Below, piece by piece: positions 49,788 through 59,501 of a stretch of 64,000 nucleotides of DNA. Within the stretch, counting starts at the first letter, position 1. The number at the start of each line of letters is the position of its first letter. Position numbers and translations under genes: made by a program. The notes under the pieces were generated by a model. That model saw only the letters and a list, made by a program, of their open reading frames with translations, was not told the origin of the DNA and made no database searches. Origin of the DNA: UBA8949 sp942493365 (GTDB lineage: Bacteria > Bacillota > Clostridia > Saccharofermentanales > UBA5734); contig OW818697.1 in assembly GCA_942493365.1 (NCBI GenBank), forward strand, positions 1,984,001-2,048,000, in the 5' to 3' direction.

Positions 49788-50909
49788 ATGAGCATACAAG
49801 ATATCATCGCCGGCAAAAAAGAGTGGCGGGCCCACATGGCGCGAGTCAAGGCGTTGCCGCAAGATTATCAGATTGTTTACCAGGAGATGCAAAAATACCT
49901 CTTCAAGGTCGGCCCTGTGGAGCTGACCGAAGGAATAGGTTTGCTCTCGGGGATTGTTGACCTTTTAGAAGAAGGCGCAGCCTCGGGCAAAGGGGTGCTC
50001 CAAGTGACGGGCCGTGACGTCGCAGCATTTTGCGACGATCTAATCAAGGATTCAAAAACTTACGCCGACTTATATCAAGAATCTGTCAACCAGGAAGTTG
50101 ACAAGGCTATGAAAAGGATCACAGGTCAAGCGACGGTGGATGATATCGGGAGCAAAAATGCCATTCAAGTCAAAGAGCTGAAGAAGTCCTACAAAAACCT
50201 TCAGGTCTTGAAGGGTGTAGATTTTGAAGTGGCTAAGGGCAGTATTTTCGCCCTGCTCGGTTCCAACGGCGCGGGCAAAACGACGATCGTCAGGATACTC
50301 ACCACACTGCTTAAACCTGACGGCGGCACCGCGACCGTTAATGGGTTTAACATCGCGACAATGCCTGATCACGTGCGTCAATCGATCAGTCTGACCGGTC
50401 AGTTCGCTGCCGTTGATGAAATCTTGACCGGGCGGGAGAACCTCATCATGATCGCCAAACTTCGGCACATCAGCAGTCCCCGTCTGATTGCCGATGATTT
50501 GCTGAAGCGCTTCAGCCTGACCGACGCCGCAGACCGCAGGGTCTCCACCTACTCGGGCGGCATGCGCCGCAGGCTCGACATTGCCATGAGTCTGATCGGA
50601 GAACCGCAGGTCATTTTCCTCGACGAGCCAACCACCGGGCTTGACCCCGAAGGACGCATCGAGGTTTGGAAGACTGTTAAAAAGCTTGCTGACAACGGTA
50701 CCACGGTTTTCCTGACCACGCAAAATCTGGAGGAAGCTGAACAGCTTGCCGACCAGATCGCCATTCTGCACGAGGGCCGGATTATCGCCAATGGCACGCT
50801 CGCCGACCTGAAAAAACTATTCCCGCCGGCGAAGGTGGAATATGTTGAAAAGCAGCCGAGCCTGGAAGAGATCTTCCTCGCAATCATCGACAAGAAGGAG
50901 AAAAAATAA
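49788..50909 (+). CDS. ABC transporter ATPase with an N-terminal DUF1048 domain
   Basis: A 373-residue fusion. Residues 1-110 are a DUF1048 domain (LPQDYQIVYQEMQKYLF, GIVDLLEEGAASGKGVLQVTGRDV), and residues about 124-370 are a DrrA-type ATPase: Walker A GSNGAGKTT (158-166), signature YSGGMRRRLD (255-264), Walker B VIFLDEP (275-281) and the C-terminal tail with PSLEEIFLAI. It powers the permease encoded two bases downstream. The fused helical domain is unusual for an ATPase and may mediate regulation by, or complex formation with, the separate DUF1048 protein. Confidence 0.93.
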   Translation: MSIQDIIAGKKEWRAHMARVKALPQDYQIVYQEMQKYLFKVGPVELTEGIGLLSGIVDLLEEGAASGKGVLQVTGRDVAAFCDDLIKDSKTYADLYQESVNQEVDKAMKRITGQATVDDIGSKNAIQVKELKKSYKNLQVLKGVDFEVAKGSIFALLGSNGAGKTTIVRILTTLLKPDGGTATVNGFNIATMPDHVRQSISLTGQFAAVDEILTGRENLIMIAKLRHISSPRLIADDLLKRFSLTDAADRRVSTYSGGMRRRLDIAMSLIGEPQVIFLDEPTTGLDPEGRIEVWKTVKKLADNGTTVFLTTQNLEEAEQLADQIAILHEGRIIANGTLADLKKLFPPAKVEYVEKQPSLEEIFLAIIDKKEKK

Positions 50910-50910
50910 G

Positions 50911-51681
50911 ATGGAATCGGCAAAGAAACACACTTTCAGCAACATGGGCATTATGCTTGGACGTTCCATGCGCCACATTTTTCGCAGCATGGACACGATT
51001 ATTACAGTCACCATCACGCCGATCGCCATGATGTTGCTGTTTGTCTATGTGTTCGGCGGTGCAATTCAATCTAATTCGGCTAACTATGTCAACTATCTGC
51101 TGCCCGGCATCCTGCTGATCGCGATTGCCAGCGGCGTCGCCTATACCGCCTACCGTCTGTTCATGGACATGCAAAGTGGTATCTTCGAACGATTCCACTC
51201 CATGCCGATTGCGCCTTCGGCCGCGCTATGGGGGCATGTGCTGACCTCTCTGGTATCCAATGCAATTTCGGTTGTCGTCATCATACTTGTCGCGCTGATC
51301 ATGGGCTTTCGCTCGTCAGCAGGAATTCTGTCTTGGCTTGCCGTGGCCGGTATCCTGGCGCTGTTTACACTGGCCCTGACCTGGATCGCGGCAATTGCGG
51401 GACTGTCCGCCAAAACGGTCGACGGCGCAGGCGCATTCTCCTATCCGATCATCTTTTTGCCTTTCATCAGCTCAGCCTTTGTGCCGACCGATTCGATGCC
51501 ACCGGTCGTACGAGCCTTTGCCGAAAACCAACCGGTGACCTCGATTGTGAACTCCATTCGTGCGCTGTTGTCAGGTCTGCCGGCGGGTGATGATATTTGG
51601 GTTGCTCTTGCCTGGTGCCTGGGAATTATGCTTGTGGCCTATCTCTTTGCAATGAAAGTGTACAAGAAACGGGTGTCATAA
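50911..51681 (+). CDS. ABC-2 type transporter permease (DrrB-like)
   Basis: A 256-residue permease with six predicted helices, starting after a cytoplasmic leader (SNMGIMLGRSMRHIFRSMDTI). NYLLPGILLIAIASGVAYTAYRLFMDMQSGIFERFHSMPI is the usual ABC-2 region ahead of the third helix, and FPFISSAFVPTDSMPP-like sequence (residues about 190-205) closes the core. Together with the upstream ATPase it forms a drug- or lipid-export pair of the daunorubicin-resistance type. The true start at 50911 follows GAAGGAG. The exported compound is unknown. Confidence 0.92.
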   Translation: MESAKKHTFSNMGIMLGRSMRHIFRSMDTIITVTITPIAMMLLFVYVFGGAIQSNSANYVNYLLPGILLIAIASGVAYTAYRLFMDMQSGIFERFHSMPIAPSAALWGHVLTSLVSNAISVVVIILVALIMGFRSSAGILSWLAVAGILALFTLALTWIAAIAGLSAKTVDGAGAFSYPIIFLPFISSAFVPTDSMPPVVRAFAENQPVTSIVNSIRALLSGLPAGDDIWVALAWCLGIMLVAYLFAMKVYKKRVS

Positions 51682-51749
51682 TGGGATGTTCAATCCACGA
51701 CGACGTTTTTGGGTCATAAGAGAACCATCTGTTGAAAAACCGGCGTTTC

Positions 51750-54700
51750 TCAGGGTATTGGGATCGGATAAGGACTGGCATTGACTGCCAGAGACTGACC
51801 CAAGCTATTCACCGCCTTGATTCTGAAGTAATAGGGTACAAAACGTGAGATATTGCCGGTGTTATAGCTGGTTGTATCGGCGCTGACCGTGATGCTGACC
51901 AGATTGGTGGTGAAGGTGTTATTGGTGGCTCTTTCGATAATAAAGCCGGTTTCGTTAAGTGCATTGTCGTTCCAGGTCAGTATGGCCGCGGCGTTGCGAC
52001 TGCTGATGTTTGAAGAAGTGACCAACACATTGGACGGCGCGGACGGCAAAGTCAGCAGCATTGCCCTGGCAATGTTGGAGTATGTCGAGGAGCCGGCTGT
52101 ATTGATCGCAGCTACGGTGTAGAGGTAATTCTGGCCAGCTATGACTGTGGTATCGGTAAAGGTTACAACACCGATGCCGGTCGCCTCAGGCGTGGTCGCG
52201 ATTGTCGAATAGTTGGCACCGTTATCGGTTGATCGGCGAATGACGAAACCGGTTTCGTTGACTGCGTTGTCCATCCAGGTCAGCAGCACCTGCGGTCCTG
52301 TCTGCATGGTAGCGGTCAGACTTGTCGGCACAGCTGGTTTCAGGACCGGCAGTGAACCGATCAGGATGATGTTGCTGGCTGGTGAGTTCTCGGTGATCGT
52401 TGGGAACCCAGCTGTTTGCGTGTCGCCGACGACATTGACGGCAAGAACTTGGTAGTAGTAAGCGTTTTTAGTATCGCCGATCGAGTCAGCATAGGATACG
52501 GTATTGATCGGCAGGCTGGTGATCGTGGTCCAAGGACCGGTAGCAGTCACAGACCGCTGGACAACATAACCCGTTTCGTTGGAGGCATTGTCCAGCCAGG
52601 TCAATTCATTGGCTTGGCTGCTGCCGTTGCCAGTTCTTGTGACTTGCAGGTTGGCGGGCGCTTTCGGTGTTACGGCTACGGCCATGGTGTGCATCATATC
52701 CATTTCTTCGTGCGAAAGAATATGGCAATGGTATACATATTCCCAACCAAAGTTGACTTTGTGATTGAGAATCTGATTAATACTGATGCCACCGGGCGTA
52801 AACCAGCCAGTGGGCGGAGGTGCTTTGAGTACAGCGCCTTCTGGCATGGTCGGGTCAATCAGCCGTACACTATTGGGTACATCGAATGGAATTTGCGCCG
52901 CGGTAGGAATCTTGGGACGCAGTGCTATCACCGTCTGCTCGAGTGGGTTGACGCGGAAAGTCTCCTTCCAACCCAGTTCATTGGCGTCGGGTGGCATCAA
53001 AGCACCATCCCAAGCTACGCGGTTGACCAGCTGACCATTAAACAGATGGGTATGAATGGTGTGTGTATCGACACCATTATGCGTGATTTGCCAGATTTGC
53101 GTTCCATCCGGCAAGGTACCGATTTGCGTTGAACTGAGATCGGCATCGGTCGCTTTCAACAAATCGACCGGTGGACTGGCATAGCCGTAGGCAATAAACG
53201 GTGCGTTAATTGAGCTGGCAATTGGTGATGTCAGGCCCAGCATGCCGCTCATACGCCCATATTCATCATAAACACCGCTCATTTCATCGTGCATGGCTTT
53301 GGGTTCCAGCGGCAGGGTAACCGCATCTGTCATCAGGACACCATTGTTGTCGATTGGACGGAAAGTTTTATTGCTCTCATCCAACTGGACGTAAGCGCTG
53401 TTGTCGTCCGCCGGCAGATTGTTGACGCCATAAGCCGAGTTATAGGCAGCCTGCGGCATGATGATCGTTTCCTGATCCGTTGCAAAGACACCGGTGTTGG
53501 CATCTGTCGTGGCAGTGGCCGGGATTGCGCCCTTGGCGAACACATCCATCAATGCATTGACATCATAGGCTGGCAGCACTTCGCCCACCGTGCCCGAGAC
53601 CCGGATCTGCATGATCGTGCGCGTATTGGGGCCAAAGCCCGCCAGGGTCGACGGAGCGCCGCCCATTGCTGTCTGGTCAGGGTTATTGGTGTAATAATCA
53701 TAGCGCGGGTCGTCAGCCGGGTAGGGCGCTGGAGCATCGTTGTAGAGGATCAGCGTTTTACCGGCAAATTGAGAAAAATCAACGATGACATCGGCTCGCT
53801 CAGCGGCGCCCAGCAACAAAGCATGCTGGTCGACAACTCCGAAATTGAAAGCGGTTCCGACAAGATTCCAGGTTGTTGGCAAGCTGGGTATCACGACCGG
53901 GGCCGGCAGGAAGCCGCCTTCGGTACCAATCTGGATCCAGTCCGGTCCGGCATAAGCTGGATCGGGCATGATCTGTTCCAGATGGGTTGGCAACGCTGTG
54001 GTTGACGGTATCATTTTGACTTCCGTCAGGTAGCCAGGATCACCAGGGAGATAGGAGTCATCGGCAACATAAAACTGCAGATTGAAAAAGCGGTCGTTGG
54101 CCGCATTCAGGATGCGGAAACGATATGCTGTCGGGTCAACCTCCAAGTAAGGGTATGCCGTGCCGTTGACCATCGGGGTATCCATAAACGATTCACCCGG
54201 TGCTGATACGAGAGGTGTGCCGGGCATCACAGGCGGACGGTAGTTGGGATCTGCGGGATCAAGATTGGGCGTCGAGTAAGGATTGGCGACAAGGCCATAT
54301 GGGATGTTGGTTGGCGGATAAAACCACGGTCCGTACATCCAGCGGCCGAATGGATTTGCGCCGCCGCTCATAAAGGGGTTTTGCGCCGGCATGTAGACAT
54401 GCGGATACCAGAGGTCGCCGGTTGTGGGTGTGTAGGGCACACCCGGTGTATAGGGATTAGTTCCCCAGACCCAGGTTGGATCGGTGCTCATAATCGTGTT
54501 AGCATCGACAAAGGTCCGATCCTGAATGACCAGCGGCGTGCCGACACCGGGCAGATAACTCTTGAGCAGCGGATTGACGCCGGTGTTGTTGGTTCCGTTG
54601 ATCAGGTCTTTTTCCACGTCGTCCTGAATCAGGAAGGGCGCAGCTTCACCCGCATAGACGTTCAAGCGGGTAATGCCATAAGAATGGTCATGATAGAACA

Positions 54701-55649
54701 TCAACCTGGCGCTTTGCGCGTTGGTGTAATAAAGGGTTGTTGTGCCGTCACGCGCATCGGATACATCTGGCATGTCGGGGACGCTGACCACGCTGACGCC
54801 TTCCGGATAGGAGGTGGCTTCACCGCTTGGCGTAATCCACTGCTGGGGGGTCCCGTCACTGATCCAGACGGTGTTGTTGCCATGCAGGTGGATGTTTGAC
54901 CTGTTTTGGGTATAATTTTCATCCATGATCTGACCGGAACCAGCGCCCATGACCGTGGTATCGGTAGGAATGAAGAGGTCGCCCTCGACACCGATCGGCA
55001 GCAAATTATAAAATTTGATGCGCACGGGAAAAGCGCTGTCGGACAAGATAGCCGGGCCCAGATAATGCGGGTCATCCACAGCATAAGCACGAGTGCCGTC
55101 ACCCTTTAAAATAGGTGTCCCGTCGAGATAGGACAGCGGAATTTGCTTGCCCGGTACCTCGGTCGTTGAAAGTTGCACATAACCGCGATTGGTGGTGGCC
55201 GGCAAATTCGAATGCATTTTTTCTTTATATTCGACTACTGCAATTTCGTAATAGTCAGAACCCAGAAAGGATGCTTTGTCTGGGACAGCTAATGGGATAT
55301 ATTGTCCCAAAGCATTTTGGCTGGCTTCACCCAACCCTGGCAAGGCATCAATAAATTTGCGCATCGGCGGGCTGTAGGCCCAGTTTGCGTCAGCGTAGTA
55401 GTCGGGAATCAAATACCCGTCTGCGCCTACTTGCAGCGTCGGCTTGACTAGTGTACCCGCCGCCAGTGCCGCGTTGACCAGTTCGGCATAAATTTCGGCG
55501 GCAGCCTTTCTTTCTTCCGGTGTGATTTTATCACGCAGCTGCGATGGCGGTAAGTTCTGATTGCCAGGAAAAACTACCGCACCATAAGTCATGATTAAGA
55601 TCAAGGACAGAGATATTGCTAATAACCTAAAAACTCGATTTCTTTTCAT
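51750..55649 (-). CDS. Secreted multicopper oxidase with three C-terminal fibronectin type III domains
   Basis: A 1299-residue exported oxidase (signal peptide about 1-24). All four copper motifs are intact: HLHGN (254-258), YHDHS (319-323), HTIHTH (863-868) and HCHILSHEEMDM (974-985), with Cys975, His980 and Met985 at the type 1 site. The gap of about 540 residues between the second and third motifs is much longer than in CotA or laccases and includes Pro/Tyr-rich insertions (about 370-490) and a Met/acid-rich stretch near 786-806. Three Fn3 domains follow (about 996-1085, 1105-1195, 1202-1295). The family couples oxidation of metals or phenols to O2 reduction. It is the last gene of the cluster; a metal-oxidase role is inferred. 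Confidence 0.92.
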   Translation of the reverse strand: MKRNRVFRLLAISLSLILIMTYGAVVFPGNQNLPPSQLRDKITPEERKAAAEIYAELVNAALAAGTLVKPTLQVGADGYLIPDYYADANWAYSPPMRKFIDALPGLGEASQNALGQYIPLAVPDKASFLGSDYYEIAVVEYKEKMHSNLPATTNRGYVQLSTTEVPGKQIPLSYLDGTPILKGDGTRAYAVDDPHYLGPAILSDSAFPVRIKFYNLLPIGVEGDLFIPTDTTVMGAGSGQIMDENYTQNRSNIHLHGNNTVWISDGTPQQWITPSGEATSYPEGVSVVSVPDMPDVSDARDGTTTLYYTNAQSARLMFYHDHSYGITRLNVYAGEAAPFLIQDDVEKDLINGTNNTGVNPLLKSYLPGVGTPLVIQDRTFVDANTIMSTDPTWVWGTNPYTPGVPYTPTTGDLWYPHVYMPAQNPFMSGGANPFGRWMYGPWFYPPTNIPYGLVANPYSTPNLDPADPNYRPPVMPGTPLVSAPGESFMDTPMVNGTAYPYLEVDPTAYRFRILNAANDRFFNLQFYVADDSYLPGDPGYLTEVKMIPSTTALPTHLEQIMPDPAYAGPDWIQIGTEGGFLPAPVVIPSLPTTWNLVGTAFNFGVVDQHALLLGAAERADVIVDFSQFAGKTLILYNDAPAPYPADDPRYDYYTNNPDQTAMGGAPSTLAGFGPNTRTIMQIRVSGTVGEVLPAYDVNALMDVFAKGAIPATATTDANTGVFATDQETIIMPQAAYNSAYGVNNLPADDNSAYVQLDESNKTFRPIDNNGVLMTDAVTLPLEPKAMHDEMSGVYDEYGRMSGMLGLTSPIASSINAPFIAYGYASPPVDLLKATDADLSSTQIGTLPDGTQIWQITHNGVDTHTIHTHLFNGQLVNRVAWDGALMPPDANELGWKETFRVNPLEQTVIALRPKIPTAAQIPFDVPNSVRLIDPTMPEGAVLKAPPPTGWFTPGGISINQILNHKVNFGWEYVYHCHILSHEEMDMMHTMAVAVTPKAPANLQVTRTGNGSSQANELTWLDNASNETGYVVQRSVTATGPWTTITSLPINTVSYADSIGDTKNAYYYQVLAVNVVGDTQTAGFPTITENSPASNIILIGSLPVLKPAVPTSLTATMQTGPQVLLTWMDNAVNETGFVIRRSTDNGANYSTIATTPEATGIGVVTFTDTTVIAGQNYLYTVAAINTAGSSTYSNIARAMLLTLPSAPSNVLVTSSNISSRNAAAILTWNDNALNETGFIIERATNNTFTTNLVSITVSADTTSYNTGNISRFVPYYFRIKAVNSLGQSLAVNASPYPIPIP

Positions 55650-55692
55650 TGTAAAGCCTCCTAGATATCATTGACTGCTTGGCGTATTCGGT

Positions 55693-58600
55693 TTACGGTG
55701 TAACAATAACCGTAACCGACGCCGGAGCCCTGAACTGCCATAGCGTAAACATGGCCTGATTCGGCGTGACGATGTAATTTTTGGGGGCGTTACCGATGAG
55801 CCCTGTAATGGTTAGCGTCGCCGTTTTATCGCCATTGGATAAGGCAATTCCAGTTACGGTCCCCAGATCGCCCAGATCGGTACCGGCGAGCGTCCAGTTC
55901 GTGACGTCAAGGGCATTAATCGAGTCAAACAAACCCGTACTCAGCGTGTAAGTTATCGTTCTCGTCCCCGTCACGGCAGCAGCATCGCCAACCGCCTGCG
56001 GATCAAGCAGGCTGACCGTCACTGGGGCCGGATTGATAAAGCCGGCCGCAATGGTTACCGGTGCAGGATCAATCGTATAGGGTGTGTCCGGCCACACGAT
56101 GCCAGTTATCGTCAAAGTCGCCGTGGTGTTGCCACCGGACAAAGCAATAATCTGGATCGTCCCTAAATCAATGGCAAAGTCTCCGCCGAGTGTCCAGTTG
56201 TCGGTATTACTAACCGTTGCTGGGTTAAATGTCCCGGTCGTCAAGGTATAAATAATCGTGCTTTCATATTTCACGGCTGTTGCATTGCCGACGGCCAGGG
56301 TATCAGCGCTCACCACGATCGTCTCGGCAGCAGGCGCCGTATATCCACCAGGTGTGAAAATCGCCTGCGCAGCCAGAATTGTGTAGATCCTCGAGATGTT
56401 GCCAACCGTACCATCAACCGAAATCGTCGCTGTCTTGTTATTGTTCGAAAGCACGACGTTGGTAACGTTACCCAAATCACTGGCGTTCGTACCGCCCAGT
56501 GTCCAGTTGCCGAGCGTCGAACTGGCTGTTGGATCAAATGTCCCCACAGTCAGCTCGTAAGTTATTTGGTTAGTATTGGTGGTTGCTATCGCACTGCCAA
56601 CTGCCCGCGGGTCGAGAACCGTAATCACCAAGGACCCTGGTGTCGAAAAGCCCGTCGAGAAAGCCGCCGTAGCCGGTGTCACAGTATAATCATAGACATT
56701 CGTCCAGACTGTGCCATCGATGACCAAAGATGCCGTTGTGTTGTCAGGCGAAATGACGACACCAATTATATTGCCCAGATCACCGACGAAAGGTCCTCCC
56801 AAGGTCCAGTTGCCGACATTTGTCCCCGTATCCGGATCAAATGTGCCGGTCGTCAGCGTGCAGGTAATAATGTCTGAATTGCCAAACGCCGTCGAAGCAG
56901 CTACAGCAAGCGTGTCCGGTCTGATGGTCACGGCCAGCGGCGCCGGCGGTGCTGTCAGGGCGTTGGGTGTAAAGATCGCCTGTGCCGGTTCGATGGTGTA
57001 ATCTTGTGGGCTGATGCCAATCGAACCGGTGATGGTGATGGTCGCAGTTTGGTTGCCATTCGATATGGCAACGTCGGTAATCGTGTCCAGATCAGTCAGA
57101 TTGGCACCACCCAGCGTCCAATTGCTGGTGACGACACCGGCGGTCGGATCAAACACGCCACTGGTCAGGGTGCAGGTGATCGTGCTGGTGCCGGTTACAG
57201 CTAATGCGCTGCCCACCACATAAGGGTCAAGCACGGTGACTGTCATGGTCGGCGGTCCCGCGAAGCTAAAAGCCATCGCCGCCTGTGTTGGCATAACCGT
57301 GTAGTTCTTCGGGCTGATGCCAATTGTCCCTGAGACGGTGATTGTTGCTGTTTGATCGTTATTGGACAAGGCAACAATGGTGACAGTTCCCAGATCGGCC
57401 AGATCGGTGCCACCCAGCGTCCAATTGCCGATTACTGTGCCGGCGGTCGGGTCAAAGCTGCCCGTGGTCAGTTCGCAGGTCAAGGTGCTGGTATTGGATC
57501 TGGCCGTTGCACTGCCGACAGCCGGGATGTCTGTCAAGATGGTCATTTCAGCATTGAATACAGTCTGCACATCGGCCACACTGGTCAAAGTGGCCGCCAT
57601 CAAGACATTGTGCATCGTGTTTTGCTGCGCCAGCGTCAGACCATTGTAGCCCGTGAGATCAAGACCCAGCAGGCTGCCGTTGATCGTCAGCAAGGTGCCG
57701 ATGTAATCGGCAACGGTCGTCGTGTCCATGGCGATGACAACAAGCTGAGCTGGATCGGTGAGCGGTCGGGCGGCAAAAATAGCGTTTTGAATCAAGATCT
57801 TTTCGTTGGCAGAAAGCAGATCGTAGGAGTTATTGGGCAGCCCGGTTGAAAGTCCGAGCACAACCAGATTATTGTCATAAACCTGTCTGCCATAGAGAAC
57901 AAATTGGCTATTGATCAGGCCAAGGACAAAGGCCATGTTAATATCCTGTTCACTGGAAAAAGGTGTCGTCAGCATCGCAGTCTGGATTAGTCCTTGCGCG
58001 GTCGGACCAATCTGAGTGCTGTAGATGCTAAAGTCCGCTGGGCTGAATATTGATTCATACAATATAATAGCATTGGCCATCGTCGCCGCATCGGGTGCAT
58101 TGTTGAAGGCAACCACCAACGGTGAAGATTCCAGAGCCAATTCCTGAGCAACAAAAGTGTCGAAAGCCGTTTTGATATCGGTGATGTTCACAAAAGTTGT
58201 TGAAACCATCGAATTCAAGACGGGGGTTCTGCTGATCAGGGCGTTGTAATCGGTCAGCACGAGTCCGGCGGATGCACTATAAGTCGCGATCACGGTCGCC
58301 ATGGCGCTTGCCGTTGGCGCATTGTTAAACGCGGCCAATACCACATCAGTCGCAACAATTTTGCCATCCAGCCCAACCATAACTGTTCCGGAGACATTGC
58401 CGTCGGCACCGAGAACTTTGACCGTGGTCAAGCTGGCAAAAGCTGGGGTTGCTACATCACTGTTAAACCAGATGTAGGTTGTACTCACATTCCTGGTTTG
58501 CACATACTGGCTAAGAATGTCCGAAAATTTGACAAACTTCATCGTGACACTGCTCAGGTAGGCAACCATCCGATTCGGATTGACTATGAGCGTATCAAAA

Positions 58601-58833
58601 TAAAATTTGGCCAGCTTAGCCGCGGCAGCATTGGGATTGATTCGATAGTTCAAATAGGATGTAAAGAGTTGCTGGTAGTCAATCTCATAATAGTCGACCC
58701 CATCTGAGATGATGTAGGCAATCGGTGTCGCCGTCGAGTCCAAAGCCGAGACGGGTGAGATTTTCGTAAACAACGGCGCAAACATGGCAACTACTAAGAT
58801 CAAGATCAATAATCCAGAAGCACATTTTTTCAT
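55693..58833 (-). CDS. Large secreted repeat protein of unknown function
   Basis: A 1046-residue exported protein (signal peptide about 1-30). Residues about 165-435 contain three or four diverged helical repeats of 60-85 residues with the consensus AFNNAPTASAMATVI, LTDYNALI and a D-I-x-T-A-F end, as in surface proteins of Bacillota. Residues 437-1046 hold six beta-type repeats of about 100 residues, each with T-I-T-x-x-L-T-T-G-x-F-D, NWTLGG, D-L-G-x-V, A-L-S-N and Y-x-x-x-P-x-Q. No sortase motif, SLH domain or lipobox is seen. It lies 43 bases upstream of the oxidase gene and 48 bases after the Thr-rich anchor gene, so the three probably work together at the cell surface. Confidence 0.85.
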   Translation of the reverse strand: MKKCASGLLILILVVAMFAPLFTKISPVSALDSTATPIAYIISDGVDYYEIDYQQLFTSYLNYRINPNAAAAKLAKFYFDTLIVNPNRMVAYLSSVTMKFVKFSDILSQYVQTRNVSTTYIWFNSDVATPAFASLTTVKVLGADGNVSGTVMVGLDGKIVATDVVLAAFNNAPTASAMATVIATYSASAGLVLTDYNALISRTPVLNSMVSTTFVNITDIKTAFDTFVAQELALESSPLVVAFNNAPDAATMANAIILYESIFSPADFSIYSTQIGPTAQGLIQTAMLTTPFSSEQDINMAFVLGLINSQFVLYGRQVYDNNLVVLGLSTGLPNNSYDLLSANEKILIQNAIFAARPLTDPAQLVVIAMDTTTVADYIGTLLTINGSLLGLDLTGYNGLTLAQQNTMHNVLMAATLTSVADVQTVFNAEMTILTDIPAVGSATARSNTSTLTCELTTGSFDPTAGTVIGNWTLGGTDLADLGTVTIVALSNNDQTATITVSGTIGISPKNYTVMPTQAAMAFSFAGPPTMTVTVLDPYVVGSALAVTGTSTITCTLTSGVFDPTAGVVTSNWTLGGANLTDLDTITDVAISNGNQTATITITGSIGISPQDYTIEPAQAIFTPNALTAPPAPLAVTIRPDTLAVAASTAFGNSDIITCTLTTGTFDPDTGTNVGNWTLGGPFVGDLGNIIGVVISPDNTTASLVIDGTVWTNVYDYTVTPATAAFSTGFSTPGSLVITVLDPRAVGSAIATTNTNQITYELTVGTFDPTASSTLGNWTLGGTNASDLGNVTNVVLSNNNKTATISVDGTVGNISRIYTILAAQAIFTPGGYTAPAAETIVVSADTLAVGNATAVKYESTIIYTLTTGTFNPATVSNTDNWTLGGDFAIDLGTIQIIALSGGNTTATLTITGIVWPDTPYTIDPAPVTIAAGFINPAPVTVSLLDPQAVGDAAAVTGTRTITYTLSTGLFDSINALDVTNWTLAGTDLGDLGTVTGIALSNGDKTATLTITGLIGNAPKNYIVTPNQAMFTLWQFRAPASVTVIVTP

Positions 58834-58881
58834 GTTCGTTTCCTCAAAATGTTCGTTCCCTCAAAAGGTATGTTGCCTATG

Positions 58882-59382
58882 TTATTGAGCAACAGTCACA
58901 TGAGACGCATAGTTTCCACTTATTTTTAATACTTGAATATAATATTGTCCGCCTCCGAGGTCATTCGTCAACTGGCCATCGTATCGGACTGTGTAGGTCC
59001 CAGCCGGTGTGACATTAATGAAAATGGTCGTGTAGCCCATGGGTGCAGGGGCGATACTATCTTCGGTCACTGTATATGTAAATGCTGCTGTCGTGGCTGC
59101 CGTCGTGGGTGTCGTCGGCTTGGCCGTCGTTGGTGTTGGTTTGACGGTTGTGGGCGCAACGGTAGGCGCGCTGGTTGCTAGAGTTGTTGCGCTGGGCGTC
59201 GTTGTCGCCGTCGTTTCATTGAATGTGGTGGTTTCGCTGGTCGCGGATGAACCATCAGTTGAGCTACTTGTGGTGACAACGGGAGATAAACCGTTAATGC
59301 CGAATACGCCGGCAGCGAATAACACCACTACTGTAACAATAATGATGCCCATTCCAATCGTTATCATTTTATAAACTTTCAT
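58882..59382 (-). CDS. Membrane-anchored Thr-rich protein
   Basis: A 166-residue protein with one N-terminal membrane helix (about 5-27), a long Thr/Pro/Ala-rich extracytoplasmic linker (about 38-95) and a small C-terminal beta domain of some 70 residues (PMGYTTIFINVTPAGTYTV, YYIQVLKISGNYASHV). No family is recognised. The architecture is that of a stalked surface module. An ATG 57 bases upstream is in frame, but the GAGGAGGG ribosome site selects 59382. It lies between the ABC transporter genes and the repeat protein gene. Confidence 0.75.
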   Translation of the reverse strand: MKVYKMITIGMGIIIVTVVVLFAAGVFGINGLSPVVTTSSSTDGSSATSETTTFNETTATTTPSATTLATSAPTVAPTTVKPTPTTAKPTTPTTAATTAAFTYTVTEDSIAPAPMGYTTIFINVTPAGTYTVRYDGQLTNDLGGGQYYIQVLKISGNYASHVTVAQ

Positions 59383-59501
59383 GTCATGCCCTCCTCGAAA
59401 TCGAAAATGCATTGTCCGCTTTTGAATTCTGTTTGACACGTCTTGTTCTTATTATAAACCCGTAACGGGGAATTCTATATTTTTTTGGGTTATCGATTCA
59501 T

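Noticed and set aside
59455..59475. CCCGTAACGGG as a terminator between the ABC genes and the Thr-rich protein gene
   Set aside because: The loop would be too small to form an RNA hairpin; as DNA it may be a chance palindrome, so it does not show that the operon is split here.
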